In this document: piece after piece, positions 18,152 through 27,070 of the stretch | How the letters are laid out: each line of letters begins with the position of its first letter | Position numbering within the stretch: position 1 is the first letter of the stretch | Source: Secundilactobacillus similis DSM 23365 = JCM 2765 | GTDB lineage: Bacteria; Bacillota; Bacilli; Lactobacillales; Lactobacillaceae | Assembly (NCBI RefSeq): GCF_001311075.1 | Contig: NZ_BBAD01000008.1 | Span: 1-63,325 of the forward strand | Direction: 5' to 3' | DNA length: 63,325 bases | Program-made: the position numbers and the translations under genes | The notes under the pieces: model-generated | Database searches by the model: none | Told to the model about the DNA's origin: nothing | What the model saw: the letters and a program-made list of their open reading frames with translations, nothing else

Positions 18152-18595
18152 ATGTATCAGCAAATTTTGGTGCCATTAGACGGCAGTGATAACGCGCAAT
18201 CTGCACTGCAAGAAGCCATTCAAATCAGCCGGTACTTTGGCTCAACGTTGACCTTAATGGCCGTCGTTGACCAAGGACGCGTTATTGTTGCCTCTGGGAG
18301 TATCCCGTACGATTTATCGGGCGAATTAACGAAACAAGCGCAACAGGTCTTAGAAGAGAGTAAACGGCAGGTGGAAGCTGCAGGGGTCATCGCAACGACC
18401 GTGGTAGAATCGGGTAGCCCTAAACACGAAATCGTTAAGTATGCCAATGAACACGATATTGAGTTGATCGTGATGGGTAAATCGGGGGCGGATGCCATTA
18501 ACCGGTTATTACTTGGTTCCACAACGGCTTACGTCGTGCGTAATGCTAAAGAACGGGTTCTCGTTGTTGATAGTGAGGATCCCACTGATCAATAA
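18152..18595 (+). CDS. Universal stress protein (UspA family)
   Basis: An intact 147-residue cytosolic protein of the ATP-binding Usp class: VPLDGSDNA at the N-terminus and the phosphate loop GKSGADAINRLLLGSTTAYV near residues 110-129, which fits G-2x-G-9x-G(S/T). Function in lactobacilli is generally stress-linked but unspecific. AAAGGAG precedes the ATG, and a -10-like TATAAA lies at about 18108. Confidence 0.9.
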   Translation: MYQQILVPLDGSDNAQSALQEAIQISRYFGSTLTLMAVVDQGRVIVASGSIPYDLSGELTKQAQQVLEESKRQVEAAGVIATTVVESGSPKHEIVKYANEHDIELIVMGKSGADAINRLLLGSTTAYVVRNAKERVLVVDSEDPTDQ

Positions 18596-18615
18596 TGTAA
18601 GTTCATAAATGAAGT

Positions 18616-18654
18616 AACCGCCACGCTGAGTAGTCAATAGCGTGGCGGTTTTTT
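18616..18654 (+). terminator. Terminator of usp
   Basis: A perfect 12-bp stem (18616-18627 with 18639-18650) followed by TTTT. Confidence 0.85.
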
Positions 18655-18665
18655 CAGGTTATTGA

Positions 18666-18830
18666 TTATTTAACGATGAAGTTTGATTTAAAAAAGTTGC
18701 CGCAAGATGGGCAGTGATTCATCCCGTAATAAATGGTCATGGGTCGGTGACACTGAGGACATGATCCTTGGATGCCGCGTTTGATTTTCTTAAACGTTGG
18801 TTGATAAGGTTCAGATGATTTTTCGGTCAT
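18666..18830 (-). CDS. Small zinc-ribbon protein
   Basis: A 54-residue protein with two CxxC knuckles (CPQC and CPSC, 17 residues apart), which should bind one zinc ion. The ATG at 18830 follows AAGGAGG; a longer upstream reading is not supported by a ribosome site. Function unknown. Genes of this kind are often missed. Confidence 0.65.
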   Translation of the reverse strand: MTEKSSEPYQPTFKKIKRGIQGSCPQCHRPMTIYYGMNHCPSCGNFFKSNFIVK

Positions 18831-19054
18831 AGTGAGGACCTCCTTACGGTTAGTATACGCCGAATTGGAGTTGTTGAAGATTATTTGGTAAAAATCGGTT
18901 AATTTTGTATAATGCAAAAAGTGATAGGATACGGTTAAAATGATTTAATGATGAACGATGTGCTAAATCGATAATGGTTCGATTTCCCAGCATTGATTGT
19001 TGATTAAGGTGTGATTATTTTGAATGCTAATTTGTCAATCAGATGATTTAAAAA

Positions 19055-19082
19055 ACAGCCAACTTTCTTGAAAGTTGGCTGT
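19055..19082 (-). terminator. Terminator of the muramidase gene
   Basis: A perfect 13-bp stem (19055-19067 with 19070-19082) with a 2-nt loop and a TTTTTT run on the minus strand. Nothing else is seen in 18831-19054. Confidence 0.85.
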
Positions 19083-19112
19083 ATTTAAGCTAAATGATTA
19101 GTGATGCTAAGC

Positions 19113-20241
19113 TTAAGCGTTCGGGTTCACGCCTGCGTGTAAGTAGCCGCGCCAGATCCAACCGGCATGTTTGCCATTGCCACTCACAATGTGGTAATAG
19201 ATGGCAGACGTTCCCTTTTTCTTATTGTAAAGTTTCTCGTGATAGTTGGTGTACCACGTGGTGTTTGGTAAATTGCTCATTGACGCGTAACGCGTACCAA
19301 GGTGCTTTGAGTACCGAGCACCCGAAGTGGTGTGGTAGCGTGACGGCCCATTTTAGCACGCCAGATCAGTTTAACTGAATCTGAACGCGCCTTAGAATAA
19401 GTGGACGTCGTTGTAGGTACCTTAACGATTGTTGTCGTTGGGGTTTCGGTCGAGCCCGCATCACTGCCACTCGCCTGCGAACTCGTTGATGGGGTTGAGG
19501 CATTTGAAGATGGCGTTGATGTTGCTGTGCTAGCACCGTTTAAGTAAAAATCGTTGTTCAGTTGCTCACATCAAGATCCTGTGATTCGCCGGAGAACCGG
19601 TAGTCACTGGCCCATTGCCACGCATTGGCACTTGGATAGCATCGCCACTTGGATTAGATGGCCATTGTGCCAGCCATCCTTTATTAGAAGCGTTGGTATC
19701 GATGTAACGACCAATCCAACTGGCCATCGTGTAGAGGTCAGTCTTTTGGTAACCAGCCGCAGCTAACGTTTCATCGAAAGCGGCCAAGTTTTGGTTGTTG
19801 GTTGCTTTGGATAGATTTTGAAAGTTGCTGGCCTCAAAGTCGACCACCATCACCATGTTTTTGGCATCAGTGACAGATTGAACAGCCTTGATAAAGGTTT
19901 GGGCTTCGGCTTGCGCTTCAGCGGTCGTTGTGAACCGTGCGAAATGGTAATAGTTGACGGCGAGACCAGCATTTTGAGCGTACTGAACTTGTTTCGCAAG
20001 AATGCCGTTGGTGTACGTTGTACCTTCGGAGGCTTTAATTGCGACGCTTTGACGCCAGCATCCGCCATCGTTTGATAATCGCTACTACTCAGGTTGGCTT
20101 GCCAACTAGATAGATCAACCATATCAGTCTTGGTTGACTACTTGAAGGTGTTAACGAAGCTTGTGCGCCATTGCTGGTGCTTAAAAAAACGGCCCCAACG
20201 GTAAGGGCGCCTAATAATAAGGGCTTTGAAATTTTCATCAT
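19113..20241 (-). CDS. Secreted GH25 muramidase (lysozyme), frame broken five times
   Basis: An N-acetylmuramidase that cuts peptidoglycan. It has a signal peptide (MMKISKPLLLGALTVGAVF, residues 1-19 and on), a GH25 domain with the catalytic acidic residues in MVDLSSWQ and VVDFEAS, a Ser/Thr/Pro linker, and a C-terminal basic wall-binding region ending WRGYLHAGVNPNA. Five 1-nt deletions, near 20128-20132, 20041-20046, 19640-19646, 19560-19566 and 19328-19335, fragment it. Restored it has 377 residues, with no other stop or gap. The start at 20241 follows GGGGAG. Clean sequence between breaks argues for read errors, but this gene is hit more densely than any other, so real decay remains possible. 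Confidence 0.8.
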
Positions 20242-20424
20242 GATCTGCTCCCCAATAATCATAGTTAATGGATAAACGAAATGACCAGTTGAGACTAGGC
20301 GGGTCATTTCAACATCAAAATACTGGTGTAAGTGTAACACAGTCGTGGTTACGGCAGTGTAACGATGCGCTGACAAATGTGACGAAAACATCACAATTTG
20401 ATGACGATGAAAAGCTGATTTATC

Positions 20425-20447
20425 AAGATTGTGTATATTACAATCTT
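20425..20447. promoter_or_regulatory. Palindrome upstream of the muramidase gene
   Basis: AAGATTGT (20425-20432) and ACAATCTT (20440-20447) form a perfect inverted repeat with a 7-bp AT centre, about 185 bp upstream of the muramidase start. It may be an operator. Apart from the terminator at 20526-20558, nothing else is seen in 20242-20576. Confidence 0.35.
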
Positions 20448-20525
20448 AAGAAAAGTTTACGATTTGGAATGATGGGTTCGCGTCTTGCAAATCAAAGTCG
20501 GGGGGGGAACGGCATCACCGACACA

Positions 20526-20558
20526 AAAAAGCCAACACTATGACAAGATAGCGTTGGC
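20526..20558 (-). terminator. Terminator of the HPr-like gene
   Basis: A 10-bp stem (20531-20540 with 20549-20558, one mismatch) followed on the minus strand by TTTTTT. Confidence 0.8.
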
Positions 20559-20576
20559 TTCAATGGTCAAATGAGT

Positions 20577-20843
20577 TTACAATGTCGTAACAAACTTACC
20601 AGCAACGAGGGCATCGACAACCGTTTGCAAGTCGTCTGGTGTGCCGTCAACGCTAATTTGAACAGTCGCATCAGCGGGAACGCCGAGACTCATCACACCC
20701 AAACTGCTATTGGCAATGGTCGTCGTGCCCTGATACTTCAACATGATTTTGGTTTTAAACTTCGATAATTCGTTGGTCAATTGGTTAACGGTATCACCCG
20801 TAAATCCGTTTGGAGACACTACTTTAACAGTCGTACTTTTCAC
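20577..20843 (-). CDS. HPr-like protein lacking His15 (Crh-like)
   Basis: An 88-residue protein of the HPr/PtsH fold, seen in the late segments LGVMSLGVPADATVQISVDG. Counting from the GTG at 20843, the residue at 15 is Thr and the usual HARP box reads TGDT, so PEP-dependent transfer through EI is impossible. Ser46 (NSSLGVMSLG) is kept exactly in place, as in Bacillus Crh, where HPr kinase phosphorylates it. A role as CcpA corepressor or regulatory partner is therefore possible. The GTG start is chosen because GAGGTG lies 6 nt upstream. It is not in a ptsHI operon. Confidence 0.75.
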   Translation of the reverse strand: MKSTTVKVVSPNGFTGDTVNQLTNELSKFKTKIMLKYQGTTTIANSSLGVMSLGVPADATVQISVDGTPDDLQTVVDALVAGKFVTTL

Positions 20844-20941
20844 AATGAACACCTCATCATTCTCATTTTCTCAGCCATTAGGCAGTTTCAATGCATGTGC
20901 CAAATGATTAGTAAACCTACGATAATTCTATTATACGCCCA

Positions 20942-21151
20942 TTAGTGAATTAGTGGGGCAATTGTACTGGATTCAATCGCAATTCCAAGCCAGATGCTGC
21001 CAATCAAGGTCAGCAAGAGGCCGATTGTAATCATGCTGCGCCGAGCGATAATCCCGTTTTGAGTCTCCGAAACACCGGTCAGGATAAATCCGGCCAAAAT
21101 GATCAGTGACGCGAGCGGGATACTTAAGCTACTTAAAAAAATGGGTGACAC
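20942..21151 (-). CDS. Small two-helix membrane protein
   Basis: I do not recognise this protein. It has 69 residues with two predicted membrane helices (about residues 5-26 and 43-62) joined by a short basic loop (IARRS). The GTG at 21151 is 9 nt after AAGGAG, and another GTG lies 6 nt further upstream. It is divergent from mvaS. Confidence 0.5.
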   Translation of the reverse strand: MSPIFLSSLSIPLASLIILAGFILTGVSETQNGIIARRSMITIGLLLTLIGSIWLGIAIESSTIAPLIH

Positions 21152-21326
21152 TAGCACCAGCTCCTTAGGTGATGATTACGTTCATCATAGCATTTTTCAA
21201 ACCAGTTGTGGGGTTCAAACTGACTTCTGGCAGTTATTGCGTTTGCAAAAGGCAACCATCTCGCCAAAGTGAGGTGAAATAGCTTATAATAGACCCATGA
21301 CTTTATAGCTAAATGAGGGATAACTG

Positions 21327-22487
21327 ATGAAAATTGGTATTGATCGGCTGGCCTTTTCATCGCCAGCAATGTACGTAGATTTAACGGATCTAGCTCACGC
21401 CCGTGATGAAGATCCGAATAAGTATCTGATTGGCATCGGGCAAAGCCAACAGGCAGTTGTTCCGATCACTCAGGACGTGGTGACCATGGCAGCGGAGGCT
21501 GCTAGCCAAATTATTGATGACAGCAATCGCGACCAAATTGCGATGATCCTGTTTGGGACTGAGTCCGGGATCGACCATTCTAAATCGGCTGCGATTTACC
21601 TGAAACGATTGCTGGGGTTACCGGATCAGTTACGCGCAATCGAACTCAAACAAGCCTGCTACGGGGCAACGGCAGGGCTCCAGATGGCTAAAGATTATGT
21701 CACGCTCCATCCAGAAAAACAAGTTTTAGTGATTGGTGCCGATATCGCGCGTTACGGCATCAAAACCCCTGGTGAAGTGACTCAGGGTGGTGGTGCGGTT
21801 GCTATGTTGGTGAGCGCTGAACCACGCCTATTAGCCTTAGACGATGTCACCAGTTTTCGGTCTGAAGATATCATGGATTTCTGGCGGCCGTTATACCGAA
21901 CAGAAGCGCTGGTGGATGGTCGCTACTCCGAAAATATCTACATCGACTTCTTCAAAGCCGTGTTCGCAGACTATTGTCAACAGAGTCAACGAACGATTGC
22001 GGACTTCAAAGCACTGACCTTTCACTTACCATTTACTAAAATGGGGTTGAAGGCGTTGCGGGCGGTGTTACCGCAAGCCGATGAAGCGCAACAAACTGAG
22101 TTATTAACGCAATTCGAAGCGAGTCGGGTGTATAACCGGAAAGTTGGTAATCTGTATACGGGGTCGCTCTATTTAAGTCTGCGGTCACTTTTTGATAATA
22201 GCGACTTACAGGCCGGCGACCGAATTGGCTTATTCAGCTATGGTTCCGGTGCCGAGGGTGAATTCTTCAGCGGCACGCTGACACAGGCGTTGCCCGATGT
22301 GGCGTCCAAGGCACGAATCGAGACCGCGTTAACGCAACGCCAGCGGTTGAGTGTCGCAGAATATGAACAAATTTTTGCCGAAACATTGCCGGCCCACGAT
22401 ATTTTGTTAGATACAAGTCGTGATACGTCGCGATTTGTACTGACTGGAATTAAGCATGACCAGCGTCAGTATGTGGATCGTGGCTAG
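21327..22487 (+). CDS. mvaS: Hydroxymethylglutaryl-CoA synthase
   Basis: Intact 386-residue enzyme of the mevalonate pathway that condenses acetyl-CoA with acetoacetyl-CoA. The catalytic Cys111 lies in ELKQACYGAT and the general base Glu79 in FGTESGID, the same numbering as in the Gram-positive enzymes. The product feeds isopentenyl diphosphate and so the undecaprenyl carrier made by uppS further on. A TATAAT-type -10 box lies at about 21284-21289, and a GAGGG ribosome site precedes the ATG. Confidence 0.95.
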   Translation: MKIGIDRLAFSSPAMYVDLTDLAHARDEDPNKYLIGIGQSQQAVVPITQDVVTMAAEAASQIIDDSNRDQIAMILFGTESGIDHSKSAAIYLKRLLGLPDQLRAIELKQACYGATAGLQMAKDYVTLHPEKQVLVIGADIARYGIKTPGEVTQGGGAVAMLVSAEPRLLALDDVTSFRSEDIMDFWRPLYRTEALVDGRYSENIYIDFFKAVFADYCQQSQRTIADFKALTFHLPFTKMGLKALRAVLPQADEAQQTELLTQFEASRVYNRKVGNLYTGSLYLSLRSLFDNSDLQAGDRIGLFSYGSGAEGEFFSGTLTQALPDVASKARIETALTQRQRLSVAEYEQIFAETLPAHDILLDTSRDTSRFVLTGIKHDQRQYVDRG

Positions 22488-22515
22488 TTGCCGTTTTAGC
22501 AAATGAATCTGAAAA

Positions 22516-22557
22516 TAAAGTTCGTTATCGCTTAGTTAGGCGATTTCGGACTTTTTT
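22516..22557 (+). terminator. Terminator of mvaS
   Basis: An imperfect hairpin with arms at about 22517-22532 and 22538-22553, followed by TTTTTT. Confidence 0.65.
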
Positions 22558-22600
22558 AATTTGTATTAATCGGAGCTGATTTATTGTAAAACAAATAAAT

Positions 22601-22647
22601 AATATCGATATTCAGCAATTGATTATCGAAAAACGATATGATATAGT
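22601..22647 (+). promoter_or_regulatory. Promoter and operators of the DUF2975-HTH pair
   Basis: TTGATT (22619-22624), 17-bp spacer, TATAGT (22642-22647). The palindrome TATCG-N5-CGATA (22624-22638) fills the spacer and a second palindrome AATATCGATATT lies at 22601-22612. Both share ATCGAT-type arms, consistent with control by the HTH protein of the same operon. Confidence 0.55.
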
Positions 22648-22678
22648 TAGGCTATTAAAAGAGGAGGCGTAGGGGATT

Positions 22679-23251
22679 ATGCCGAAAATGTTAAAGTTTG
22701 GGGTTAATGTGTTATCGTTTTTGATGTATTTGGCGCTTTTTGGCTTAGTTTTGGGTTTGGTGGTGCCAATTGGGTTTTTGATCGATGGCTTTGGCAGTAA
22801 CGTTGCGAAAAGTATTGTAACAGATAGTGAATATTTAGTGGTTTTGCATCATACACACGTTTCAAGCAGCGCAATCGCTAATTTTCCAAGCGGCGTATAT
22901 GGCGTGTTAATGGCAGCTGGATCAGTGTTGAGTGTTATTGCTGGATTGATGATGGTTTGGGCAGGTCTTCAGCTATTGGGGAACCTTGTTAAAAAACAGT
23001 ATTTTGTTAGCGACAATGTGAAACAACTGAAACGAATCGTGATTGCCCAAATCATTGCGGTGTTTAGTGATGGTTTTGTTGCAACAGCTAACCAGTTGAT
23101 TAAAACGGACCTTTATCGAGTCAATAGTACGTATCCGGTTGATTGGAATGATCCGTTGCAGGATTTGGTCATGCTTGTTATTATCGGCTTAGTTTATTAT
23201 ATTTATCAACGAGCAGTGGCGCTGAAAGAAGAATCAGAATTGACCATCTAG
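22679..23251 (+). CDS. DUF2975 membrane protein
   Basis: A 190-residue protein with four predicted membrane segments (about residues 8-33, 75-103, 115-140 and 155-178). Size, layout and the downstream HTH gene fit the DUF2975 family (Bacillus YoaS-type). GAGGAGGCGTAGGGG precedes the ATG. Function is unknown; the partner below is probably its regulator. Confidence 0.75.
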   Translation: MPKMLKFGVNVLSFLMYLALFGLVLGLVVPIGFLIDGFGSNVAKSIVTDSEYLVVLHHTHVSSSAIANFPSGVYGVLMAAGSVLSVIAGLMMVWAGLQLLGNLVKKQYFVSDNVKQLKRIVIAQIIAVFSDGFVATANQLIKTDLYRVNSTYPVDWNDPLQDLVMLVIIGLVYYIYQRAVALKEESELTI

Positions 23252-23269
23252 AAGGAAAGTGATCGGGCG

Positions 23270-23500
23270 ATGATACAAGTTGAATTGAATGTAATGATGG
23301 CCAAACGGAATATGACGACGGGCCGACTTGCCAAATTAGTCGGGATTACGCCCGCCAATATTTCGATTTTAAAGAATGGCAAAGCAAAAGCCATTCGGTT
23401 TAGTACGTTAGCGAAAATTTGTGAAGTCCTTGATTGTCAACCGGGTGACTTGATCCGGTACGTTGCGGATGAGCCAGCTACTACGGATCAGGGTGATTAA
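23270..23500 (+). CDS. YozG-like HTH regulator
   Basis: A 76-residue Cro/CI-type helix-turn-helix protein (TTGRLAKLVGITPANISIL, about residues 17-35, and CEVLDCQPGDLIRY at the end of the domain). It has no other domain. It lies 18 nt after the DUF2975 gene, an association seen widely in Firmicutes, and probably autoregulates the pair. Confidence 0.85.
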   Translation: MIQVELNVMMAKRNMTTGRLAKLVGITPANISILKNGKAKAIRFSTLAKICEVLDCQPGDLIRYVADEPATTDQGD

Positions 23501-23525
23501 CCGTTGCTTTGTTTATGTGCCAAAG

Positions 23526-23565
23526 AGCCCCACAAACGTTGTTGATGACGTTTGTGGGGCTTTTG
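23526..23565 (+). terminator. Terminator of the DUF2975-HTH operon
   Basis: A perfect 14-bp stem (23526-23539 with 23548-23561) followed by TTT. Confidence 0.85.
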
Positions 23566-23574
23566 AAAGCAATA

Positions 23575-23599
23575 AAAAAGTCGCGAGTCACGACTTTTT
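23575..23599 (-). terminator. Terminator of lexA
   Basis: A 9-bp stem (23575-23583 with 23591-23599), with a T run on the minus strand. The stem includes part of the lexA stop codon. Confidence 0.75.
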
Positions 23600-24225
23600 A
23601 AGCGATATCATCCCGATAAAGACCAATCACCTTACCTAAATGGTAACTTGATTCAAGATAATGGGCGCCATGGTGTCATTTTCCGGTTGTAGCCGGTAGT
23701 AATGATCTTCCTTATAGAACCGTTTGCAAGTCGCTTCATTATCTTCGGTCATGGCAATAACGATTTCACCGTTCTCAGCAGTGTGCTGCTTTTTAACGAT
23801 GACCTTGTCACCAGTCAAAATGCCGGCATTGATCATACTTTCACCACGGATGGTCAGCATGAACAGCTCGTTAGCTTCTTCAACTAAACCATCGGGAACG
23901 GGGAAGTAGTCAACGGCTTCTTGAACCGCTAAAATAGGTTCGCCGGCGGTAACCGTCCCTAAAACCGGAATCTTAGTTGGCGTTGTAACGATGCCCAACG
24001 TTTCAGTACCAAGTGGTGTGACCTCTAGTGCGCGAGGCTTAGTGGGGTCCTTGATGAGGTACCCTTTTTTTGCCAATCGCGCAATATGGCCGTGAACGGT
24101 TGAGGTAGAACTAAGACCAACGCTTCGCCGATTTCCCGAACGGTTGGCGGATAGCCATGAGCCTGAGTCTGGTCATAGATATATTGCAAAATCGCAAGTT
24201 GTTTTGAATCTGATGCTTTTGTCAT
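23598..24225 (-). CDS. lexA: LexA repressor (SOS response)
   Basis: The SOS repressor, cleaved when RecA is activated. It has an N-terminal winged HTH ([19 protein letters not shown], after repair), the Ala-Gly cleavage site in TVTAGEPIL, catalytic Ser in GESMINAG and catalytic Lys in [12 protein letters not shown]. Two 1-nt deletions, at about 24117-24121 inside the HTH and about 23639-23642 near the C-terminus, break the frame. Restored length is 209 residues, ending YRDDIA. It is divergent from ynzC, with a LexA box between them. Confidence 0.92.
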
Positions 24226-24285
24226 GGATTCACCTCGACGATGGTTGATTTATAGCCCCATCATAGCATAGGTTGCTTAAAATTT

Positions 24286-24299
24286 CAAACACCTGTTCG
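24286..24299. promoter_or_regulatory. LexA (DinR) box
   Basis: CAAACACCTGTTCG matches the Gram-positive box CGAAC-N4-GTTCG in 9 of the 10 fixed positions. It lies 60 bp upstream of lexA and 66 bp upstream of ynzC, so autoregulation is expected. Confidence 0.7.
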
Positions 24300-24365
24300 G
24301 GTTGATTCGTTGTTCTTTTGGGTGTAATCTGCTAGAATGTGATTTGCAAATGAGGAGTGATAAAA

Positions 24366-24611
24366 ATGGCAGATGCTGAAATGCAAAAATTAATTAAACG
24401 AATTAACGAACTGGCCCATAAAGCTAAGGCTGAAGGCTTGTCTGAATTAGAAGAGATTGAACGTAAGGATTTACGCCACCGTTATTTGGAGAAATTCCGG
24501 GAGAGTTTCCGCAGTCAAATTGAAATGGTTCAGGTGTTCGACAAAGCAGGGAAAGAAATTACCCCTAAAAAGGTTCAAGATGTTCAACGGAAAAAGGGCT
24601 TGCGTGATTAG
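24366..24611 (+). CDS. ynzC: DUF896 protein YnzC
   Basis: An 81-residue, mainly helical cytoplasmic protein of the DUF896 family (INELAHKAKAEGLSELE and LRHRYLEKFRESFRSQIE). In Bacillus it belongs to the SOS-induced yneA-yneB-ynzC operon next to lexA; here yneA and yneB are absent but the position beside lexA is kept. The ATG at 24366 follows GAGGAGTGA. Confidence 0.88.
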   Translation: MADAEMQKLIKRINELAHKAKAEGLSELEEIERKDLRHRYLEKFRESFRSQIEMVQVFDKAGKEITPKKVQDVQRKKGLRD

Positions 24612-24705
24612 TCTTTTTGAATGATTCCGTCAGATTACCTTTTCATTTACCGTGGAATTGTGTAATATTGTTTAATGGAAGTTAGAAAAAAGGAGGCACA
24701 TCCGC

Positions 24706-24933
24706 TTGTCAACACCAATTTGGATCTTAATCGTGATTGTTGCGTTGCTGGCCGGTTTAGCGCTGGGCTTTTTTGGTGCCCGTCGGTACATGGAAAAGTA
24801 CATTCGTGAAAACCCACCAATTAACGAAGATCAATTACGCCTGATGATGATGCAGATGGGACAACGCCCATCTGAAAAGAAGCTTCATCAGATGATGAAC
24901 AGTATGCGGCAACAAACACCAGACAAAAAATAG
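24706..24933 (+). CDS. yneF: UPF0154 membrane protein YneF
   Basis: A 75-residue protein with one N-terminal membrane helix (about residues 5-25) and a conserved cytoplasmic tail ([19 protein letters not shown] and [16 protein letters not shown]). It is widespread in Firmicutes with no established role. The TTG start at 24706 follows AAAGGAGG. Confidence 0.88.
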   Translation: MSTPIWILIVIVALLAGLALGFFGARRYMEKYIRENPPINEDQLRLMMMQMGQRPSEKKLHQMMNSMRQQTPDKK

Positions 24934-24948
24934 TCGGTGTGCGGTGCG

Positions 24949-24980
24949 AGAGACGCTCGAGTAATCGGGGGTCTCTTTTT
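24949..24980 (+). terminator. Terminator of yneF
   Basis: A 6-bp stem (24949-24954 with 24971-24976) followed by TTTTT. Confidence 0.6.
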
Positions 24981-24986
24981 GTGCAG

Positions 24987-25120
24987 AGAGTGGAAAAGGG
25001 CGGTTAGAGAGCAGTGTGTAAGGGGGCTTCAGTAAAAGCGCCTTGGGCCTGGGCGGTTTTACTGAAGCCCCCTTACATGCAGCTCTCTGCCCTTCGGAAC
25101 TCGTTTAGGCTCGAGGACAG
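24987..25120 (+). repeat. Structured hairpin element, copy A
   Basis: First member of a three-copy family. Nested helices: H1 24996-25001 with 25089-25094 (plus 4 further pairs outside an internal loop); a left-side bulge GGTT (25002-25005); H2 25006-25012 with 25082-25088; internal loop AGTG/TGCA; and a 21-bp H3, 25017-25037 with 25057-25077. The shared tail CGTTTAGGCTCGAGGACAG lies at 25102-25120. No T run follows. The rest of 24934-25302 has only the yneF terminator and the region upstream of the ABC genes. Confidence 0.7.
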
Positions 25121-25302
25121 CAACGAGCATGAAATGATGCTGAATGGGAAGTCGTTTATATATTGAACGCTATTTCAGCAGAACTAGATCACTTCAAAGC
25201 TACCCAACACCTTTTATTAGACATCTTCACCAATTGTGTTAATATTGTAACGTTTCTGTGTTTTTGAACGGTTAAAAGCCACGATGGCAAGGGAGGGACA
25301 TC

Positions 25303-27070
25303 ATGAGCATTTTTAAGAAACTTGGCTGGTACTTTCGGGCTGAGTGGCGAACTTATTTATTCGGGCTACTGGGGCTGTTGCTAACAGCCCTGTTTGCCAT
25401 TATTCCGCCGCGAGTCATTGGGGTCGTTGTGGATTTGATCCACGATCAACGCTTAACGCGTCAGTCATTAATTTGGAATCTGGGTCTACTGTTGATTGCG
25501 GGTTTTGGTCAGTACGGCTCGCGATATATGTGGCGAACTGCAATTTGGGGTGCAGCTGCGAAACTAGAACAAACGTTACGACAACGCTTATTTGGCCATT
25601 ACATGCAATTAGATCAATCCTTTTATCAGCGGTACCGAACTGGGGATTTGATGGCTCGGGCAACTAATGACCTTCAGGCGATTCAACGGGTGGCCGGTGG
25701 CGGTATTTTACAATTTGCGGATTCCATTATTACGGGTGGGACGACGCTGATCGCGATGATGACGTTGATCAATTGGCGGTTAACGTTGATTGCTGTCCTG
25801 CCGTTTCCGTTGTTAGCGGTCATGGCGTTTTATCTAGGCCAAAAGATCAACGTGGCCTTCCGTGATTCTCAAGCGGCGTTTTCACGACTCAATAATAAAG
25901 CCCAAGAGAGTATTAGTGGGGTCAAGGTGATTAAGAGTCTGGGTCAGGAACAAGAAGACATTGACGACTTTGAAGCGCAGGTGGATGAAACGATTAACGT
26001 TAATCGCCGGGTCAATCGACTTGATGCGCTGTTTGATCCGATCACCACGTTGATTATTGCGTTGGCCTACATGGCGACGATCGTCTTAGGTGGCTCGTTA
26101 GTGATGCAGCACGTGATCACCATTGGCAACTTAGTGTCATTTACGACTTACCTTGCATGATGATTTGGCCGATTTTTGCGGTCGGAATGCTGTTTAACAC
26201 CATGGAACGTGGCAACGCTAGTTATGACCGGGTGATGCGGTTGATCAATGAAAAGTCACAGGTGATCGATCAACCCGATGGCGTGATGACCCGACCAAGT
26301 GGCACATTACGATTCGACATCACCGAGTTCCATTATCCAGATGACACGGCAATCGCGCTACACGACGTTGATTTTTCACTGGCAGCGGGCAAGACGCTTG
26401 GCATCGTTGGCCGGGTCGGTGCTGGCAAAACAACGATCATGCGGCTGTTGCTCCGCCAATTTGAACGGTATCAAGGGACGATTCAGTACGGTAAGACCGA
26501 CATTTTAGATTACCGGTTAGACGCGTATTTGCCGGCAGTGGGTACGTGCCTCAGGATGGCTTTTTATTCTCAGCGTCAGTTCGGGACAATATTACGTTTG
26601 CGAAACCTGATGCCACACAAGCTGAGGTTGAACAAGTTGTTGCGATGAGTGGATTAGCGGATCAAATTAGCCACTTTGAGTCAGGTTATGACACACTGGT
26701 TGGCGAAGAAGGGGTGTCGCTTTCTGGTGGTCAACGGCAACGGCTTGCGATTGCGCGGGCATTGTTGATCGACCCAGAATTGTTGATTTTAGATGACGCG
26801 TTATCTGCGGTCGATGCGGAAACTGAAAGTCGTATTTTGACCAACTTACACGCTGACCGACATCAGAAAACGACGATCATTGCAGCCCACCGGTTAAGTT
26901 CGGTGATGCAAGCGGACGAAATTCTTGTGCTGGATGCAGGTGGCATCGCTGAACGGGGGACGCATGATGAGTTAATGGCTCAAGATGGTTGGTACCGACA
27001 GATGTTTGATCGACAAGCACTGGAAACGAAGGTTCAACAAGGGAGGCGAGATGACGATGAAAACGACTGA
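25303..27070 (+). CDS. Heterodimeric ABC exporter, subunit 1
   Basis: A half-transporter with a six-helix exporter membrane domain (residues 1-310) and a C-terminal ATPase: Walker A GRVGAGKTT, signature LSGGQRQRLAIARA, Walker B LLILDDALSAVD and a downstream AAHRLSS switch His. The residue after Walker B is Asp instead of Glu, so one nucleotide site is degenerate, typical of the LmrC/YheI half of heterodimeric multidrug exporters. Two 1-nt deletions (about 26154-26156 and 26540-26543) break it. Restored length is 589 residues. It overlaps the next gene by 20 nt. Substrate unknown. Confidence 0.9.
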
